Positions 53,225 through 62,226 of a stretch of DNA of 64,000 nucleotides are shown here, in pieces (the first letter of the stretch is position 1; the number at the start of each line of letters is the position of its first letter). This DNA is from Pyrinomonadaceae bacterium. Its GTDB lineage: Bacteria > Acidobacteriota > Blastocatellia > Pyrinomonadales > Pyrinomonadaceae. The notes under the pieces are model-generated. The model ran no database searches, was not told the origin of the DNA, and saw only the letters and a list, made by a program, of their open reading frames with translations. A program made the position numbers and the translations under genes. The stretch spans positions 64,501 through 128,500 of the forward strand of contig JAHCHG010000009.1 of assembly GCA_026129865.1 (NCBI GenBank), written 5' to 3'.

Positions 53225-54592
53225 TCAGGCTTCGATAATTTCAACTTTTGTCTCGATCAGGTTTTTCGGGATCAGCGCCGGAAAATAAGCCATTATTTCC
53301 TCAACCTTCGGGCGACCGCCGGCAAAGCCGGTAACTGCCGGTGGACCCGTTAAAATAAGCGGCGCGATCTCTTTTGTAAAGCGTTCGACATCGTCGCGCG
53401 ATTGTCCGCGAACTCCGACGCGAAGCTGAATTTCGGGAATGTCTTTGGGCGGTTCGCCCGCGAGATGACCATGTGTCGAGCTCCATCCGACAAACTCCGT
53501 CAGAATTGTGTCAAACTTTAGTCCGAGTTTTTCCAGCCGCGCGCGCAAGATACGATCCGCGGCTTTTGCTTTTTCAAATGCATCCGGATACGAATAGACG
53601 AGCGTTCCGACCGATTTCCATCCGGCGGAATATGCGATCGAAACTTTGTAAAAATCGGTTTTCGGTTTGCCTTTGATGCCGTAAACCCGTACGCGATTTT
53701 CGCCGTCGTCTTTTAACCGAATAGTTGTAAAGTCTGCGACGACATCGGGCGTAATGTATTCGTGCGGATCGCCCATTTCGTATAAAAGCTGCTCTTTGAT
53801 CGACGGAATATTGATCCGTCCGCCGGTATTGTCGTGTTTTGTTACGACAAATTCTCCGTCGGGATAAGCTTCAATTATCGGGAAACCGACGTTTTCCATT
53901 TCGGGAATGCTCTGCCATTCAAACTGGCAGTTACCGCCCGAACACTGTGCGCCGCATTCAATGATATGTCCGGCAATGGTACCGGTCGCAACCTGATCCC
54001 AATTTTCAAAACTCCAGCCAAATTCATGCATCAGCGGGGCAAGCGTCAATCCGGTATCGGTCAACCGACCGCCGACAATGATCTGTGCGCCTTTGCCGAG
54101 CGCTTCGACGAGCGGTTCTGCGCCGAGATACACGTTCGCGCTCTGAACCTTGTCGAGAATATCTGCGAGCGGTTCGCCGGTGTCCATGCTGTTGATCTCT
54201 ATGCCGCTATCAAGAAACTCCTGCAGCCGCGGCAGCACGTCGTCGCCTGTAACCACGCCGATCTTTACCTTGCCGGAAAGCCCGAGTTCATTTGCCACTT
54301 GTTTGACCGCTTCGGCGCAGCCTTCGACATTTACGCCGCCCGCGTTTGAAAGAACCTTGATGTCTTTTTCAACGCAATCGGGCAAAATCTCTTTCATCAG
54401 CGACACAAAATCGCGTGCAAATCCGGCTTCCGGATTACGCGCGCGCTGCTTTTGCATGATGCTCATCGTAACCTCGGCGAGGTAATCGAGCATTAAATAA
54501 TCTATCTGACCTCCGCGAACCTGATCGATAGGTGCGCTCAACAGATCGCCCCAAAATCCCTGCCCTCCGGCAACTCTAATTTTCTGCTTCAT
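53225..54592 (-). CDS. AtuA-family protein (DUF1446), acyclic terpene utilisation
   Basis: The 455-residue protein begins with [19 protein letters not shown] and has [40 protein letters not shown], the cysteine pair in [15 protein letters not shown] and [20 protein letters not shown]-like [15 protein letters not shown]. AtuA is needed for citronellol/geraniol catabolism in Pseudomonas, though its reaction is not established. It is the first gene of the five-gene minus-strand operon ending with the crotonase. An intrinsic terminator lies just upstream, isolating it from the LEA-like gene. Confidence 0.9.
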   Translation of the reverse strand: MKQKIRVAGGQGFWGDLLSAPIDQVRGGQIDYLMLDYLAEVTMSIMQKQRARNPEAGFARDFVSLMKEILPDCVEKDIKVLSNAGGVNVEGCAEAVKQVANELGLSGKVKIGVVTGDDVLPRLQEFLDSGIEINSMDTGEPLADILDKVQSANVYLGAEPLVEALGKGAQIIVGGRLTDTGLTLAPLMHEFGWSFENWDQVATGTIAGHIIECGAQCSGGNCQFEWQSIPEMENVGFPIIEAYPDGEFVVTKHDNTGGRINIPSIKEQLLYEMGDPHEYITPDVVADFTTIRLKDDGENRVRVYGIKGKPKTDFYKVSIAYSAGWKSVGTLVYSYPDAFEKAKAADRILRARLEKLGLKFDTILTEFVGWSSTHGHLAGEPPKDIPEIQLRVGVRGQSRDDVERFTKEIAPLILTGPPAVTGFAGGRPKVEEIMAYFPALIPKNLIETKVEIIEA

Positions 54593-54618
54593 ATAGTTTA
54601 ATTAGAAACCAAAAAAAA

Positions 54619-54669
54619 GAAGCGGTCAATGTTCGAACAATTTTCGAATCACTGACCGCAGCTTTTTTT
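54619..54669 (-). terminator. Intrinsic terminator downstream of the LEA-like gene
   Basis: The stem AGCGGTCA (54621-54628) pairs with TGACCGC (54653-54659), with an inner TTCGAA pair. On the minus strand it is followed by a run of T (A run at 54611-54618 on the plus strand). It also has T's on the other side, so it may act both ways. Confidence 0.75.
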
Positions 54670-54688
54670 ACTTAATGAACCCGACAGC

Positions 54689-55117
54689 CTAATTTACTAC
54701 GTTCTCTGTTACTTCAGCAGTTTTCTTACCGGTTTTTTTGGTAGCCATCCAGACTTTATTAGAAACCCATTTGGTTCCGTCCCATGTCTGAACCGTGTAA
54801 TATTTACCTTCTTCGGCGGATTTTTCCGCGACGTTTTCCGTTACTTCAACGGTTTTTTCGCCGAAGCTCTTTGTGGATTTAACGGCTTTTTTCGTGCCTT
54901 TGACGGTCGCGCCCGCTGCCGTCTTCGTTCCGTCCACCGTAACATCCGCTACATCTTCTGCGACATCCGCAGTTTTCTTCGCCGCGTCAACGGTTACGTC
55001 TTTTGTCACCGAAGCCGCTTTTTTGACTGCATCAACAACCTGTGCGTTGACCACACCGTATGAAACCAATACAAACGAAAATGCGATGATGATCTTTCCT
55101 AAACTCTTTAATCTCAT
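54689..55117 (-). CDS. Secreted repetitive protein, LEA-like
   Basis: The 142-residue product has a signal peptide (IIAFSFVLVSYGVVNAQ). It continues with amphipathic Lys/Ala/Val/Thr-rich repeats (AVKKAASVTKDVTVDAAKKT, ADVTVDGTKTAAGATVKGTK), similar in style to LEA or desiccation-related proteins. A non-repeated segment with aromatic residues (YYTVQTWDGTKWVSNKVWMA) interrupts before a final TEVTENVVN-like copy. It is probably periplasmic. No function is known; stress protection is a guess. It ends before a clear terminator. Confidence 0.65.
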   Translation of the reverse strand: MRLKSLGKIIIAFSFVLVSYGVVNAQVVDAVKKAASVTKDVTVDAAKKTADVAEDVADVTVDGTKTAAGATVKGTKKAVKSTKSFGEKTVEVTENVAEKSAEEGKYYTVQTWDGTKWVSNKVWMATKKTGKKTAEVTENVVN

Positions 55118-55231
55118 AATTAAACTCCTTTTTTCGTCATGCCGACGAATCTTTTTTTATTCTATAAATATGACAATGCACATACTATGCCCAAAAGGGC
55201 GTTTACTTTTGAGATCCTTTTTATGCCGAGT

Positions 55232-55636
55232 TTAATCATCGTTTCTGACGTTATTATTGATAAAAGTTACAATGTCTTCCGTCGAGGTCCCCGGCAAAAA
55301 GATCTCGGAAACGCCGAGCTCTTTAAGTTTTGGAATATCCTCCTGGGGAACTATGCCTCCGACGAGGACCAATGTGTCGTCCATTCCGCTTTCTTTCAGC
55401 AAATTGACGATTCTTGGGCATAACGTGTTGTGCGCGCCCGAAAGAATTGAAATGCCGACCGCGTCGACATCTTCCTGAAGCGCGGCAGCCGCGATCATTT
55501 CCGGTGTTTGCCGCAAACCTGTGTAAATAACTTCCATTCCCGCGTCGCGAAGCGCGCGAGCGATAACTTTCGCACCGCGGTCGTGTCCGTCTAGACCGGG
55601 TTTGGCGACCAAAACTCTGATTTTTCTTTCACTCAT
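55232..55636 (-). CDS. Cobalamin-binding small subunit of methylmalonyl-CoA mutase type
   Basis: The product of about 134 residues is a stand-alone B12-binding domain with the DxHxxG motif (Asp16, His18, Gly21 in [10 protein letters not shown]), then SILSGAH and [11 protein letters not shown]. It matches the C-terminal/small subunit of methylmalonyl-CoA or related acyl-CoA mutases; the large subunit is not in the window. The start at 55636 is chosen over the 55684 extension because the conserved domain starts immediately after. Context with acyl-CoA carboxylase fits propionate or branched-chain metabolism. Confidence 0.9.
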   Translation of the reverse strand: MSERKIRVLVAKPGLDGHDRGAKVIARALRDAGMEVIYTGLRQTPEMIAAAALQEDVDAVGISILSGAHNTLCPRIVNLLKESGMDDTLVLVGGIVPQEDIPKLKELGVSEIFLPGTSTEDIVTFINNNVRNDD

Positions 55637-55756
55637 TTTTATAAAAATTTTCCGTAAAGCTACGAGTTGTAATAGGTAAAACAACTATATCAACAAATTG
55701 ATTGCAGGAAAAAGAGGGCGGAAGATAAAGTAAGCTCAATATTCGACAATAGGTGG

Positions 55757-56620
55757 TCAACCGGCGGAAAAATTTGAGATAGCCCGGGTTTCGATGTTCT
55801 GAGTTTTTGAACGAAAATTAGGGCTGCCGAAAATGCAGCGAAGTTTTTCTTTTAACGAATTTTCGGAACTTATCGCGGTCCAGGTTTCAACCCATGCGTG
55901 AGTGTTTATCCAGAGCCAATTGTAACTCTTCAACGGCGTCGTAATTCCGTAACGAACCTTTTCTACCTCGGGTTCGAACGTTCGGAACAGCCTGTCCCAA
56001 ATTATCAGGATCCCGCCGTAATTTTTGTCCTGATACTGCGGATTTACACCGTGATGGACTCGATGATGCGACGGCGTGTTGAAAATATATTCGACCGGTT
56101 TCGGCAGTTTATCGATCAATTCCGTATGGATCCAAAACTGGTAAAGCAGATTGAATCCGTGAACCAAAAGATAAATCCAAAGCGGAAAACCCAACGCGGC
56201 AAGCGGCAAATAAAAGATCCAGTGAGCAACGCCGCTAAACCAGCTCTGCCGCACTGCTACGCTTAAATTATATTTGTTCGACGAATGATGAACGACGTGA
56301 AAGTTCCAAAAAAAGCGCGACTCGTGGCTGATGCGGTGGAACCAGTAATAGAGAAAATCGTCGGCAACGATCAGGATCGCCCACGACCACCAAAGGTTAA
56401 GGGGCATCTTAAGCGGCGTTAGTTCATAGATTGCAAGATACGCCAGTCCATTGAAAAGACCGAACAACAATCCAAATCCGACGCTGCCGAAACCGAGAGC
56501 GATATTTGTCCAGGTGTCCTTGCGGTCAAAATTTTCGCGGTTTTGCCGCATTATCATCCATGCTTCGACCGCGATCAGGATCGCGAAGATCGGAATGGAC
56601 AGGTATTGCGGCTTAAACAT
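55757..56620 (-). CDS. Sterol desaturase/fatty acid hydroxylase-family membrane enzyme
   Basis: This 287-residue di-iron membrane hydroxylase has the three histidine clusters of the family: HRISHESRFFWNFHVVHHSS, WIHTELID and HRVHHGVNPQYQDKNYGGIL. About four hydrophobic segments surround them. The start at 56620 is supported by a TATAAT box only 7-12 nt upstream, implying a leaderless transcript. Substrate (hopanoid, sterol, fatty acid or carotenoid) cannot be told. An ORF extension to 56668 is less likely. Confidence 0.9.
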   Translation of the reverse strand: MFKPQYLSIPIFAILIAVEAWMIMRQNRENFDRKDTWTNIALGFGSVGFGLLFGLFNGLAYLAIYELTPLKMPLNLWWSWAILIVADDFLYYWFHRISHESRFFWNFHVVHHSSNKYNLSVAVRQSWFSGVAHWIFYLPLAALGFPLWIYLLVHGFNLLYQFWIHTELIDKLPKPVEYIFNTPSHHRVHHGVNPQYQDKNYGGILIIWDRLFRTFEPEVEKVRYGITTPLKSYNWLWINTHAWVETWTAISSENSLKEKLRCIFGSPNFRSKTQNIETRAISNFSAG

Positions 56621-56626
56621 AAATCG

Positions 56627-56632
56627 ATTATA
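56627..56632 (-). promoter_or_regulatory. -10 box implying a leaderless mRNA
   Basis: On the minus strand TATAAT ends 6 nt before the ATG at 56620, where transcription would start at about the start codon. No Shine-Dalgarno lies between. The -35 is weak. Confidence 0.4.
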
Positions 56633-56700
56633 GCCCAACGGCGGAAGATTTTTGAAAAGCTGTAGCAATTTCCGCAGGTGTCATAGTCAGTTGATTCCGG

Positions 56701-58140
56701 TCATTCTCCGAACGGCAGCGTTTCGCCGCTGTTTTTTGCCGGCGGTAGCTTAGCATTTTTAGACAAAGTCTTTGTCCATTCGATATATTTTTTCGAATCG
56801 AACTTTTTTCCCGTCGAATTCGACGTCATATATCGCATTTTTCCAAAGATCTCGCGCTCCATCCACGGGCGGTCGTGCTTGCCGAAACACCATAAAATGC
56901 CTGCGTAAGAATTCGGATCTCTGCCGTCGAGCCCGTATTTATTGTTCAAATGTTCGAGATGCGCGAATGCTTCTTCATAATTTTTCGACCATTGAATGAC
57001 GAGTTTTCCCCAGAGCATTCGAACGTAATTATGCATTTCGCCCGTTATATTTATCTCCCGCTGCGCTGCGTTCCAAAGTTCGTCGTATGTTTCGCAATTT
57101 TCAAGTTCTTCTAATGAATAAACCTTTTCGCGTTCGTCGTCGACATGATCGCGCATGGTTTGCTGGACCCAATCGGGAAGTGCGGCAAGCGAATCGTAAT
57201 TTTGGTTAAATTTCGTAAAGTTAAACGAAAGCTCCCGTCGGACGATCAGTTCTTCGAGGAAGGCATCTTTCGATTCTTGCTTTGCCTTTGATCTCTTAAC
57301 TTCGAGCGCGATCTCAAGCGCCGAGATGAACCCGAAGTGAAGATATGACGAAAGGCGCGAAGAACCGTCGATCTCAGGTTTATTGCGTGTTTCGTCGTAA
57401 TTTTCCAGAATATTCTCGATAAAAAATTTCAGACGCTTTCGGGCATTGGCTGTTCCGCCGTGATAGATCGGCGAAGGTTTTACGGAATGATCGATGTCGC
57501 ACTCAGCGACAAGTTGGGCAATATTTTCTGCGGTAACCTGCGTGTCCGGGCAATCGACCGGAATGTCCGCCTTTTTGACGGCTATTTCGGATTCTTCAAA
57601 CGGTTTTAGATAATCATCGAGAATTTTATTGATCTTCGGTCTTATCGTATAAGCAGCGTATTCTTCCTTATCGAATTTCGACATCGGAATAATTCCGTTC
57701 GAATCGACCGCGTAAACCGGAATTTCGGCTTTTTCAACTATCGCAGCATTGTGCCCGGGAATGATGAAACAGGGAAAATCGTCTGTAATGAGCAGCGCCG
57801 CGTCTTGTGCGATCTTTTTTACGGTTTGCTTCGGCGCGTTTTTATCTTTTTGCAGATAAAAGACATAAGTAATTCCGAGCTTTTTGAATTCCTTTCGCTT
57901 TTCTTCGACGCCTTCGAGGATAAATGTGTGAATACGGTCGCTCGCCCACGGATAATAATATTTCAGCGCTTCGTAAACGACGAGCGGAAGCTTTCGCTCG
58001 TTCGCCTGCTCGATCGCAAATTTCAAAGCATGATTGTGCGAGGTTCGTTTGAACATCTGCATCCAATACAATACATATTTAGCGTTCTTATTTTCAGGCT
58101 CGTCGTTGAGAAGCGTAACTCGTTCATCGATCTGTTTCAT
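56701..58140 (-). CDS. Class II CPD photolyase
   Basis: This 479-residue FAD enzyme repairs cyclobutane pyrimidine dimers in light. The N-terminal antenna domain starts KYVLYWMQMFKRTSHNHALK, and class II marks appear in the C-terminal half: LWGKLVIQWSKNYEEAF, LNNKYGLDGRDPNSYAGILW, CFGKHDRPWMEREIFGKMRY and MTSNS. The start at Met (58140) agrees with the family; an in-frame ATG at 58161 is possible. Tandem palindromic repeats lie just upstream of the gene. Confidence 0.95.
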   Translation of the reverse strand: MKQIDERVTLLNDEPENKNAKYVLYWMQMFKRTSHNHALKFAIEQANERKLPLVVYEALKYYYPWASDRIHTFILEGVEEKRKEFKKLGITYVFYLQKDKNAPKQTVKKIAQDAALLITDDFPCFIIPGHNAAIVEKAEIPVYAVDSNGIIPMSKFDKEEYAAYTIRPKINKILDDYLKPFEESEIAVKKADIPVDCPDTQVTAENIAQLVAECDIDHSVKPSPIYHGGTANARKRLKFFIENILENYDETRNKPEIDGSSRLSSYLHFGFISALEIALEVKRSKAKQESKDAFLEELIVRRELSFNFTKFNQNYDSLAALPDWVQQTMRDHVDDEREKVYSLEELENCETYDELWNAAQREINITGEMHNYVRMLWGKLVIQWSKNYEEAFAHLEHLNNKYGLDGRDPNSYAGILWCFGKHDRPWMEREIFGKMRYMTSNSTGKKFDSKKYIEWTKTLSKNAKLPPAKNSGETLPFGE

Positions 58141-58181
58141 ACTAAAACGATTTTCACGCATGACCGCAAAGTTATCAAACA

Positions 58182-58324
58182 GTCAGAGTTACGGCTTCAG
58201 CCGTGCCCAGTCAGAGTAACGGCTTCAGCCGTGACCGGTCAGAGTTACGGCTTTAGCCGTGAACCGGTCAGAGTTACGGCTTTAGCCGTGAACCGGTCAG
58301 AGTAACGGCTTTAGCCGTGAAACT
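58182..58324 (+). repeat. Five tandem 28-29 bp units each holding the palindrome ACGGCTnnAGCCGT
   Basis: Units begin with GTCAGAGT at 58182, 58210, 58238, 58267 and 58296, giving periods of 28, 28, 29 and 29. Each carries a 14-bp hairpin ACGGCTTTAGCCGT or ACGGCTTCAGCCGT. They lie between the photolyase start and the phosphodiester glycosidase gene. The unit is contiguous with no spacers, so it is not CRISPR. The ACGGCT palindrome type is seen in Acidobacteriota as dispersed repeats (family knowledge, not checked here). Confidence 0.93.
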
Positions 58325-58428
58325 CTCTCGCTGTAATATAGATAGCGATTTGTAAGCAACTTTCTTAAATGCGTGCGGGTTTCACGCATAAATGCGTAAC
58401 TCTGTCATTACGTGCAAAATTAAAAAAT

Positions 58429-59556
58429 ATGAAAACAGCATTTTCGAAGATCGGCAGCTTTTTTCTGGCATTCCTTTTATGTGTATCGGTTTCGGCACAG
58501 GATTTTAGAACGGTCCGGGAAGGAATCGAATACGCGGAAGTGAGCCGAAATATCGGTGAGAAACCGGTGAAAATGAATCTTCTCCGGCTTGATCTGACAA
58601 AAGTTCGGCTCGACGTGGTTCACGCAATGGACGCGGCGATCGGCACCGAAACCGTTTCTTCGATTGCAAACCGGTACGGCGCTGTCGCGGCGATAAACGC
58701 CGGATTTTTCAGATTGGACAGAAGTATTTTCGCGGGTGATTCGGTTGGCGTTCTGATGATCGATAACCGATTTCTAAGTGAAAGCGCGAACAAAAGAGTC
58801 GCGTTGGAAATTATCAATCTAAAAGATAAAACGTTGACTTTTATCGAAAAAGTCGACGCGACCGCGAAGATCTACATTAAAAAAGATTCGATTTCCGCCG
58901 GAATAAATCGCGAACGCAAGGACGACGATATTGTTATTTTTACTGATCGTTTTAACTCGACGACCTTAACGAATCCTGACGGCGTCGAGTTTGTGGTACG
59001 ACGGAATAAGATCCGGCAGATCTTCGATAAGCAGGGAAGCATTGAAATTCCTTCCGACGGATTTGTCATTTCGGCTAGCGGAAAAAGGCGCGAAGAACTC
59101 CTGCGGCTGCTAAAAATCGGAATGAAGGTTTCACACGGTTATGCGAATTCGGTTGCGCTTAATAGTTCGGAGTCGAATATGTTCGGCGCATCGGAAGACG
59201 CGATTGGCGGCGTTCCGCAATTGATCAAAAACGGCAAGATCGACATCACGTGGGAAGAGGAAAAAACAACCAAAGCATTTGTCGAAACGCGTCATCCGAG
59301 AACCGCGGTCGCGAAGCTGAAAGACGGAAAATTCTTGATGATAACCGTCGACGGCAGAAGCGACGCGAGCGCCGGGATCGGTTTGGAAGATCTGGCAAAC
59401 CTGCTTTTGGAATTCGGCGCGGTCGATGCCATGAATTTAGACGGCGGCGGTTCCACGACTATGTATTTAGAAGGAAAGATCGTAAATCAACCATCGGATA
59501 AGGAAGGAGAAAGAAAGGTCAGCGACGCGATCCTGGTCTTTCCCCGAAAGAAATGA
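58429..59556 (+). CDS. Secreted phosphodiester glycosidase-family protein
   Basis: This 375-residue protein has a signal peptide (IGSFFLAFLLCVSVSA) and the NAGPA-like (phosphodiester glycosidase) domain. Marks are VDARHAMDAAIGTE-like VVHAMDAAIGTETVSSIANR, AAINAGFFRLD near residue 85, RHPRTAVAKLKDGKFLMITV and the C-terminal MNLDGGGSTTMYLEGK. Family enzymes remove terminal N-acetylglucosamine phosphodiesters or handle teichoic acid. The start at 58429 is chosen as the ATG beginning the signal peptide; an extension to 58369 would cover the repeat border. tRNA-Glu lies 1 nt downstream on the other strand. Confidence 0.85.
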   Translation: MKTAFSKIGSFFLAFLLCVSVSAQDFRTVREGIEYAEVSRNIGEKPVKMNLLRLDLTKVRLDVVHAMDAAIGTETVSSIANRYGAVAAINAGFFRLDRSIFAGDSVGVLMIDNRFLSESANKRVALEIINLKDKTLTFIEKVDATAKIYIKKDSISAGINRERKDDDIVIFTDRFNSTTLTNPDGVEFVVRRNKIRQIFDKQGSIEIPSDGFVISASGKRREELLRLLKIGMKVSHGYANSVALNSSESNMFGASEDAIGGVPQLIKNGKIDITWEEEKTTKAFVETRHPRTAVAKLKDGKFLMITVDGRSDASAGIGLEDLANLLLEFGAVDAMNLDGGGSTTMYLEGKIVNQPSDKEGERKVSDAILVFPRKK

Positions 59557-59557
59557 T

Positions 59558-59632
59558 TGGTAGCGCATAGGGGAATTGAACCCCTGTTTCAAGGTTGAGA
59601 ACCTTGCGTCCTAACCACTAGACGAATGCGCC
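59558..59632 (-). tRNA. tRNA-Glu (anticodon CTC)
   Basis: The 75-nt gene on the minus strand has a full cloverleaf. The acceptor stem is GGCGCAT with ATGCGCT (one G-T pair), the D arm TCGTCTAGTGGTTAGGACGC, the anticodon stem CAAGG/CCTTG around TTCTCAA (CTC, reading GAG) and the T stem GGGG/CCCC with TTCAATT. The 3' CCA is encoded (59558-59560 complement). It is convergent with the gene ending at 59556, leaving only 1 nt between. Confidence 0.95.
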
Positions 59633-59681
59633 TCAGGCGAATTGAAGAATAATTTAGAAACGCAAAGATGACAAGCGAAAT

Positions 59682-60068
59682 TTACCGCACTGTCATCAGA
59701 ACCGTTCTTTCCCGTGCGCCGTCAAACTCGCATAAATAGATCCCCTGCCATCTGCCGAGCAAAAGTTTGCCCTGTGCAAACGGAACGGTAATGCTCGAAC
59801 CCATCAGCGAAGATTTAATATGCGCGTCCGAATTATGTTCGAAATGTTTAAAACCTTCGTAATACTGCGGAATCGTATTTTTTAAGAACAGCAGAATATC
59901 GTGCTTCACTTCGGGATCCGCATTTTCGTTGATCGTCAGACCGCACGTCGTATGCTGAGTGAACAAAACACAGATGCCGTCGCCGTTGTCCGGCAGCCGC
60001 CGGGAAACTTCCGATGTAATTTCGATCAATTCCTCGCGTTGCGAAGATCTTACCTTTATCGAATCCAT
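59682..60068 (-). CDS. YjbQ-family protein (secondary thiamine-phosphate synthase)
   Basis: The 128-residue protein has the UPF0047/YjbQ fold: VRSSQREELIEITSEVSRRL at the start, then CVLFTQHTTCGLTINENADP, HNSDAHIKSSLMGSSITVPF and the C-terminal LGRWQGIYLCEFDGARERTV. The conserved His and Glu residues in TQHTTCGLTINE and NSDAHIKSS correspond to the proposed active site. E. coli YjbQ has weak thiamine-phosphate synthase activity; the real role remains uncertain. It lies 37 nt downstream of the S9 peptidase gene on the same strand. Confidence 0.92.
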   Translation of the reverse strand: MDSIKVRSSQREELIEITSEVSRRLPDNGDGICVLFTQHTTCGLTINENADPEVKHDILLFLKNTIPQYYEGFKHFEHNSDAHIKSSLMGSSITVPFAQGKLLLGRWQGIYLCEFDGARERTVLMTVR

Positions 60069-60105
60069 TTACTTATTACTTCTCACCTATCCCTTATACC
60101 GAAAC

Positions 60106-62115
60106 CTACCTTTTGAACTTTTCAAACCAAAGACGCAGATAACTGATCTGCGCCAGACGATTTGAAGGGTGGCGCAAACCGCCGCCGTTGAAACCGTGAT
60201 ACTCATTGTTCAAACGCACCATCGCCGTCGGAACTTTTCTTAGCTTTAGCGCGCGGTAATATTGCTCGGTTTGTTCGAGCGGCGTGCGAAGATCGAGATC
60301 GCCGGTCAGGATCATCGTCGGAGTTTTTACATTTCCTACATAAGTCAGCGGCGAACGCTGAATATGTTCCGACGGATCTTCCCACGGCAATTTTTTAAAA
60401 TTGTAATACCAGTTGGCACCGTCGGTCGTGCCGACGAACGAATACCAGTTGACGACCGGTTTCATCGCGACCGCAGCGGCGAAACGATCCGTATGTCCGA
60501 CGATCCAGGTTGTCAAAACACCGCCGCCCGAGCCGCCTGTTACAAAGAGATTTTTCTCGTCGATATAACCTTTTTTAATAACTTCATCGACGCCGCGCAT
60601 TAGATCGTCATAATCCTTGCTCGGGTAAGCATTGTTGATGGCGTTTCCGAACTTTTTCCCGTAACCCGATGAACCGCGGGGATTTGTGTAGAGAACCACG
60701 TAATTTTCCGCGGCGTGATTTTGAAATTCAAAATTAAAACCGATGCCGTACATCGCGTGCGGACCGCCGTGAATATAAAGCATCAGAGGATATTTTTTCG
60801 AAGCGTCAAAGTCCGGCGGTTTGACGATCCAGCCCTGCACCTTAAATCCGTCGACCGAGTCGTACCAGATCTCTTCAACAGCGCCGAGTTTTCGTCCCGC
60901 GAGAAGATCGCCGTTGACATCGGTTACCTTTCGCGGTGCCGGAGATTTAAGATCGAATACAACAACATCGCCGGGTTCGTTCGCGTCCGAAGCTATTCCA
61001 GCGACGATGCCGGTTTCGCTAATCGACGATGCAATTAGCTGATGATTTCCTTTTGTTATCTGCCGCGGAGCGCCGCCGGTTAGCGGCATAAAATAGAGGT
61101 TGTTGGTTCCTTTATCTTCCGTCGTAAAGTAAACGCCGCTGTTGTCGCGTGCCCAGGAAAGACCAAACGGCGTCCGGTCAAAATCCGCGCTCAATACGCG
61201 TTTGTTTTTACCATCCGAATCCATTACATAAAGGTCTTGAATGTTGTAGGTGTCGTTGTTTCTGTCATTTCCGACATACGCGATAAATTTTCCGTTTGGC
61301 GAGATCGACGGGTTCGCATCGGTACCGTCGCGGTCGGTCAATGCTGTGATCTTTCCGGTCGATAGATTTGCGGCGTAGATCTCGTCGCCGTTGCGAATGT
61401 ATTCTGCATCGTCCTTGCGAACACCGCTGAAAACGATCGTTTTCGAATCGGTCCACCATTCCGGCGAGCCGTGGTTATAATCGCCGTCCGTGATCTGCCG
61501 CGCTGTGCCGCCTTCGGCATCTACTGTGAAAATATGCGAAAAACCTTCCGGTCGATAACCCGAACCGTCCGAACGATAATTTAGTTTATCGACAACACGC
61601 GGCGGTTCCGTCCATTTTGCGCCGTCCGGTTTCGGCATCGGCGGCAGCTTCAGCGCCGGTTTTGCGGGAACCAGCATGTTAAACGCGATGCTCTTGCCGT
61701 CGGGCGACCATTGCAGATTTGAAGGAGAACGTTCCAGCCGCGTGATCTGTGTGCCCGCGTCCGGTGTGTCCATCCATTTCACAAAGATCTGCGCGCCGGT
61801 CGGCTGACCGGGCGCGATGAATGCGATCCGTTTACCGTCAGGCGACCAAACCGGCGACGAGCCTTTCAACAAATATCGATGCCGCGAACCATCTGCGTTT
61901 ACCAGCCAGATATCGCTTTCAAATTTGTCGTTGATCTTATCGGTCCAGCGCCGTGTGTAGATGATCTGTTTCCCGTCCGGCGATATCTGCGGATTTTGGA
62001 CATATTTCCAGTCGAGGAAAAGATCGAGCGTTAGTTTTTTGACGCTGGTTGACTGTGCAGCCGCCGATGTTGAAAAGATTAGGATAAGGAGAAAGCAAAA
62101 ATTTTTTAATTTCAT
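60106..62115 (-). CDS. Secreted S9-family prolyl oligopeptidase
   Basis: This 669-residue protein has a signal peptide (LILIFSTSAAAQ), an N-terminal beta-propeller made of WD40-like TolB blades (repeated SPDGKQIIYT, SPDGKRIAFI, SPDGKSIAFN motifs) and a C-terminal alpha/beta hydrolase catalytic domain. The nucleophile is Ser529 in VTGGSGGGVL, the Asp lies in LTGDLDLRTP and the His in NNEYHGFNGG. It is likely a periplasmic or exported dipeptidyl/oligopeptidase using peptides from outside. Confidence 0.92.
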   Translation of the reverse strand: MKLKNFCFLLILIFSTSAAAQSTSVKKLTLDLFLDWKYVQNPQISPDGKQIIYTRRWTDKINDKFESDIWLVNADGSRHRYLLKGSSPVWSPDGKRIAFIAPGQPTGAQIFVKWMDTPDAGTQITRLERSPSNLQWSPDGKSIAFNMLVPAKPALKLPPMPKPDGAKWTEPPRVVDKLNYRSDGSGYRPEGFSHIFTVDAEGGTARQITDGDYNHGSPEWWTDSKTIVFSGVRKDDAEYIRNGDEIYAANLSTGKITALTDRDGTDANPSISPNGKFIAYVGNDRNNDTYNIQDLYVMDSDGKNKRVLSADFDRTPFGLSWARDNSGVYFTTEDKGTNNLYFMPLTGGAPRQITKGNHQLIASSISETGIVAGIASDANEPGDVVVFDLKSPAPRKVTDVNGDLLAGRKLGAVEEIWYDSVDGFKVQGWIVKPPDFDASKKYPLMLYIHGGPHAMYGIGFNFEFQNHAAENYVVLYTNPRGSSGYGKKFGNAINNAYPSKDYDDLMRGVDEVIKKGYIDEKNLFVTGGSGGGVLTTWIVGHTDRFAAAVAMKPVVNWYSFVGTTDGANWYYNFKKLPWEDPSEHIQRSPLTYVGNVKTPTMILTGDLDLRTPLEQTEQYYRALKLRKVPTAMVRLNNEYHGFNGGGLRHPSNRLAQISYLRLWFEKFKR

Positions 62116-62131
62116 AACTATTCGAATTTAG

Positions 62132-62226
62132 CGAGGCGGAGCCTCGGTGATTTGAAGATGGACGTTTCGGAAAGGCAGAGCCTTTCCGCACATGATTTTC
62201 AAAGTGCGGAAGGGCTTTGCCCTTTC
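62132..62226. repeat. Three adjacent hairpins, two of them in REPIN-like inverted arrangement
   Basis: Hairpins with 3-nt loops lie at 62132-62146 (CGAGGC/GCCTCG), 62168-62188 (CGGAAAGGC/GCCTTTCCG) and 62208-62226 (wobble-extended AAGGGC/GCCCTT). The flanks CCGCAC (62186-62191) and GTGCGG (62204-62209) also pair, so the last two hairpins form a larger inverted pair as in REPIN elements. They lie upstream of the S9 peptidase gene and downstream of the BNR gene. Confidence 0.7.

Noticed and set aside
58182-58324. CRISPR array
   Set aside because: The repeats are contiguous, 28-29 bp, with no variable spacers and no cas genes in the window.
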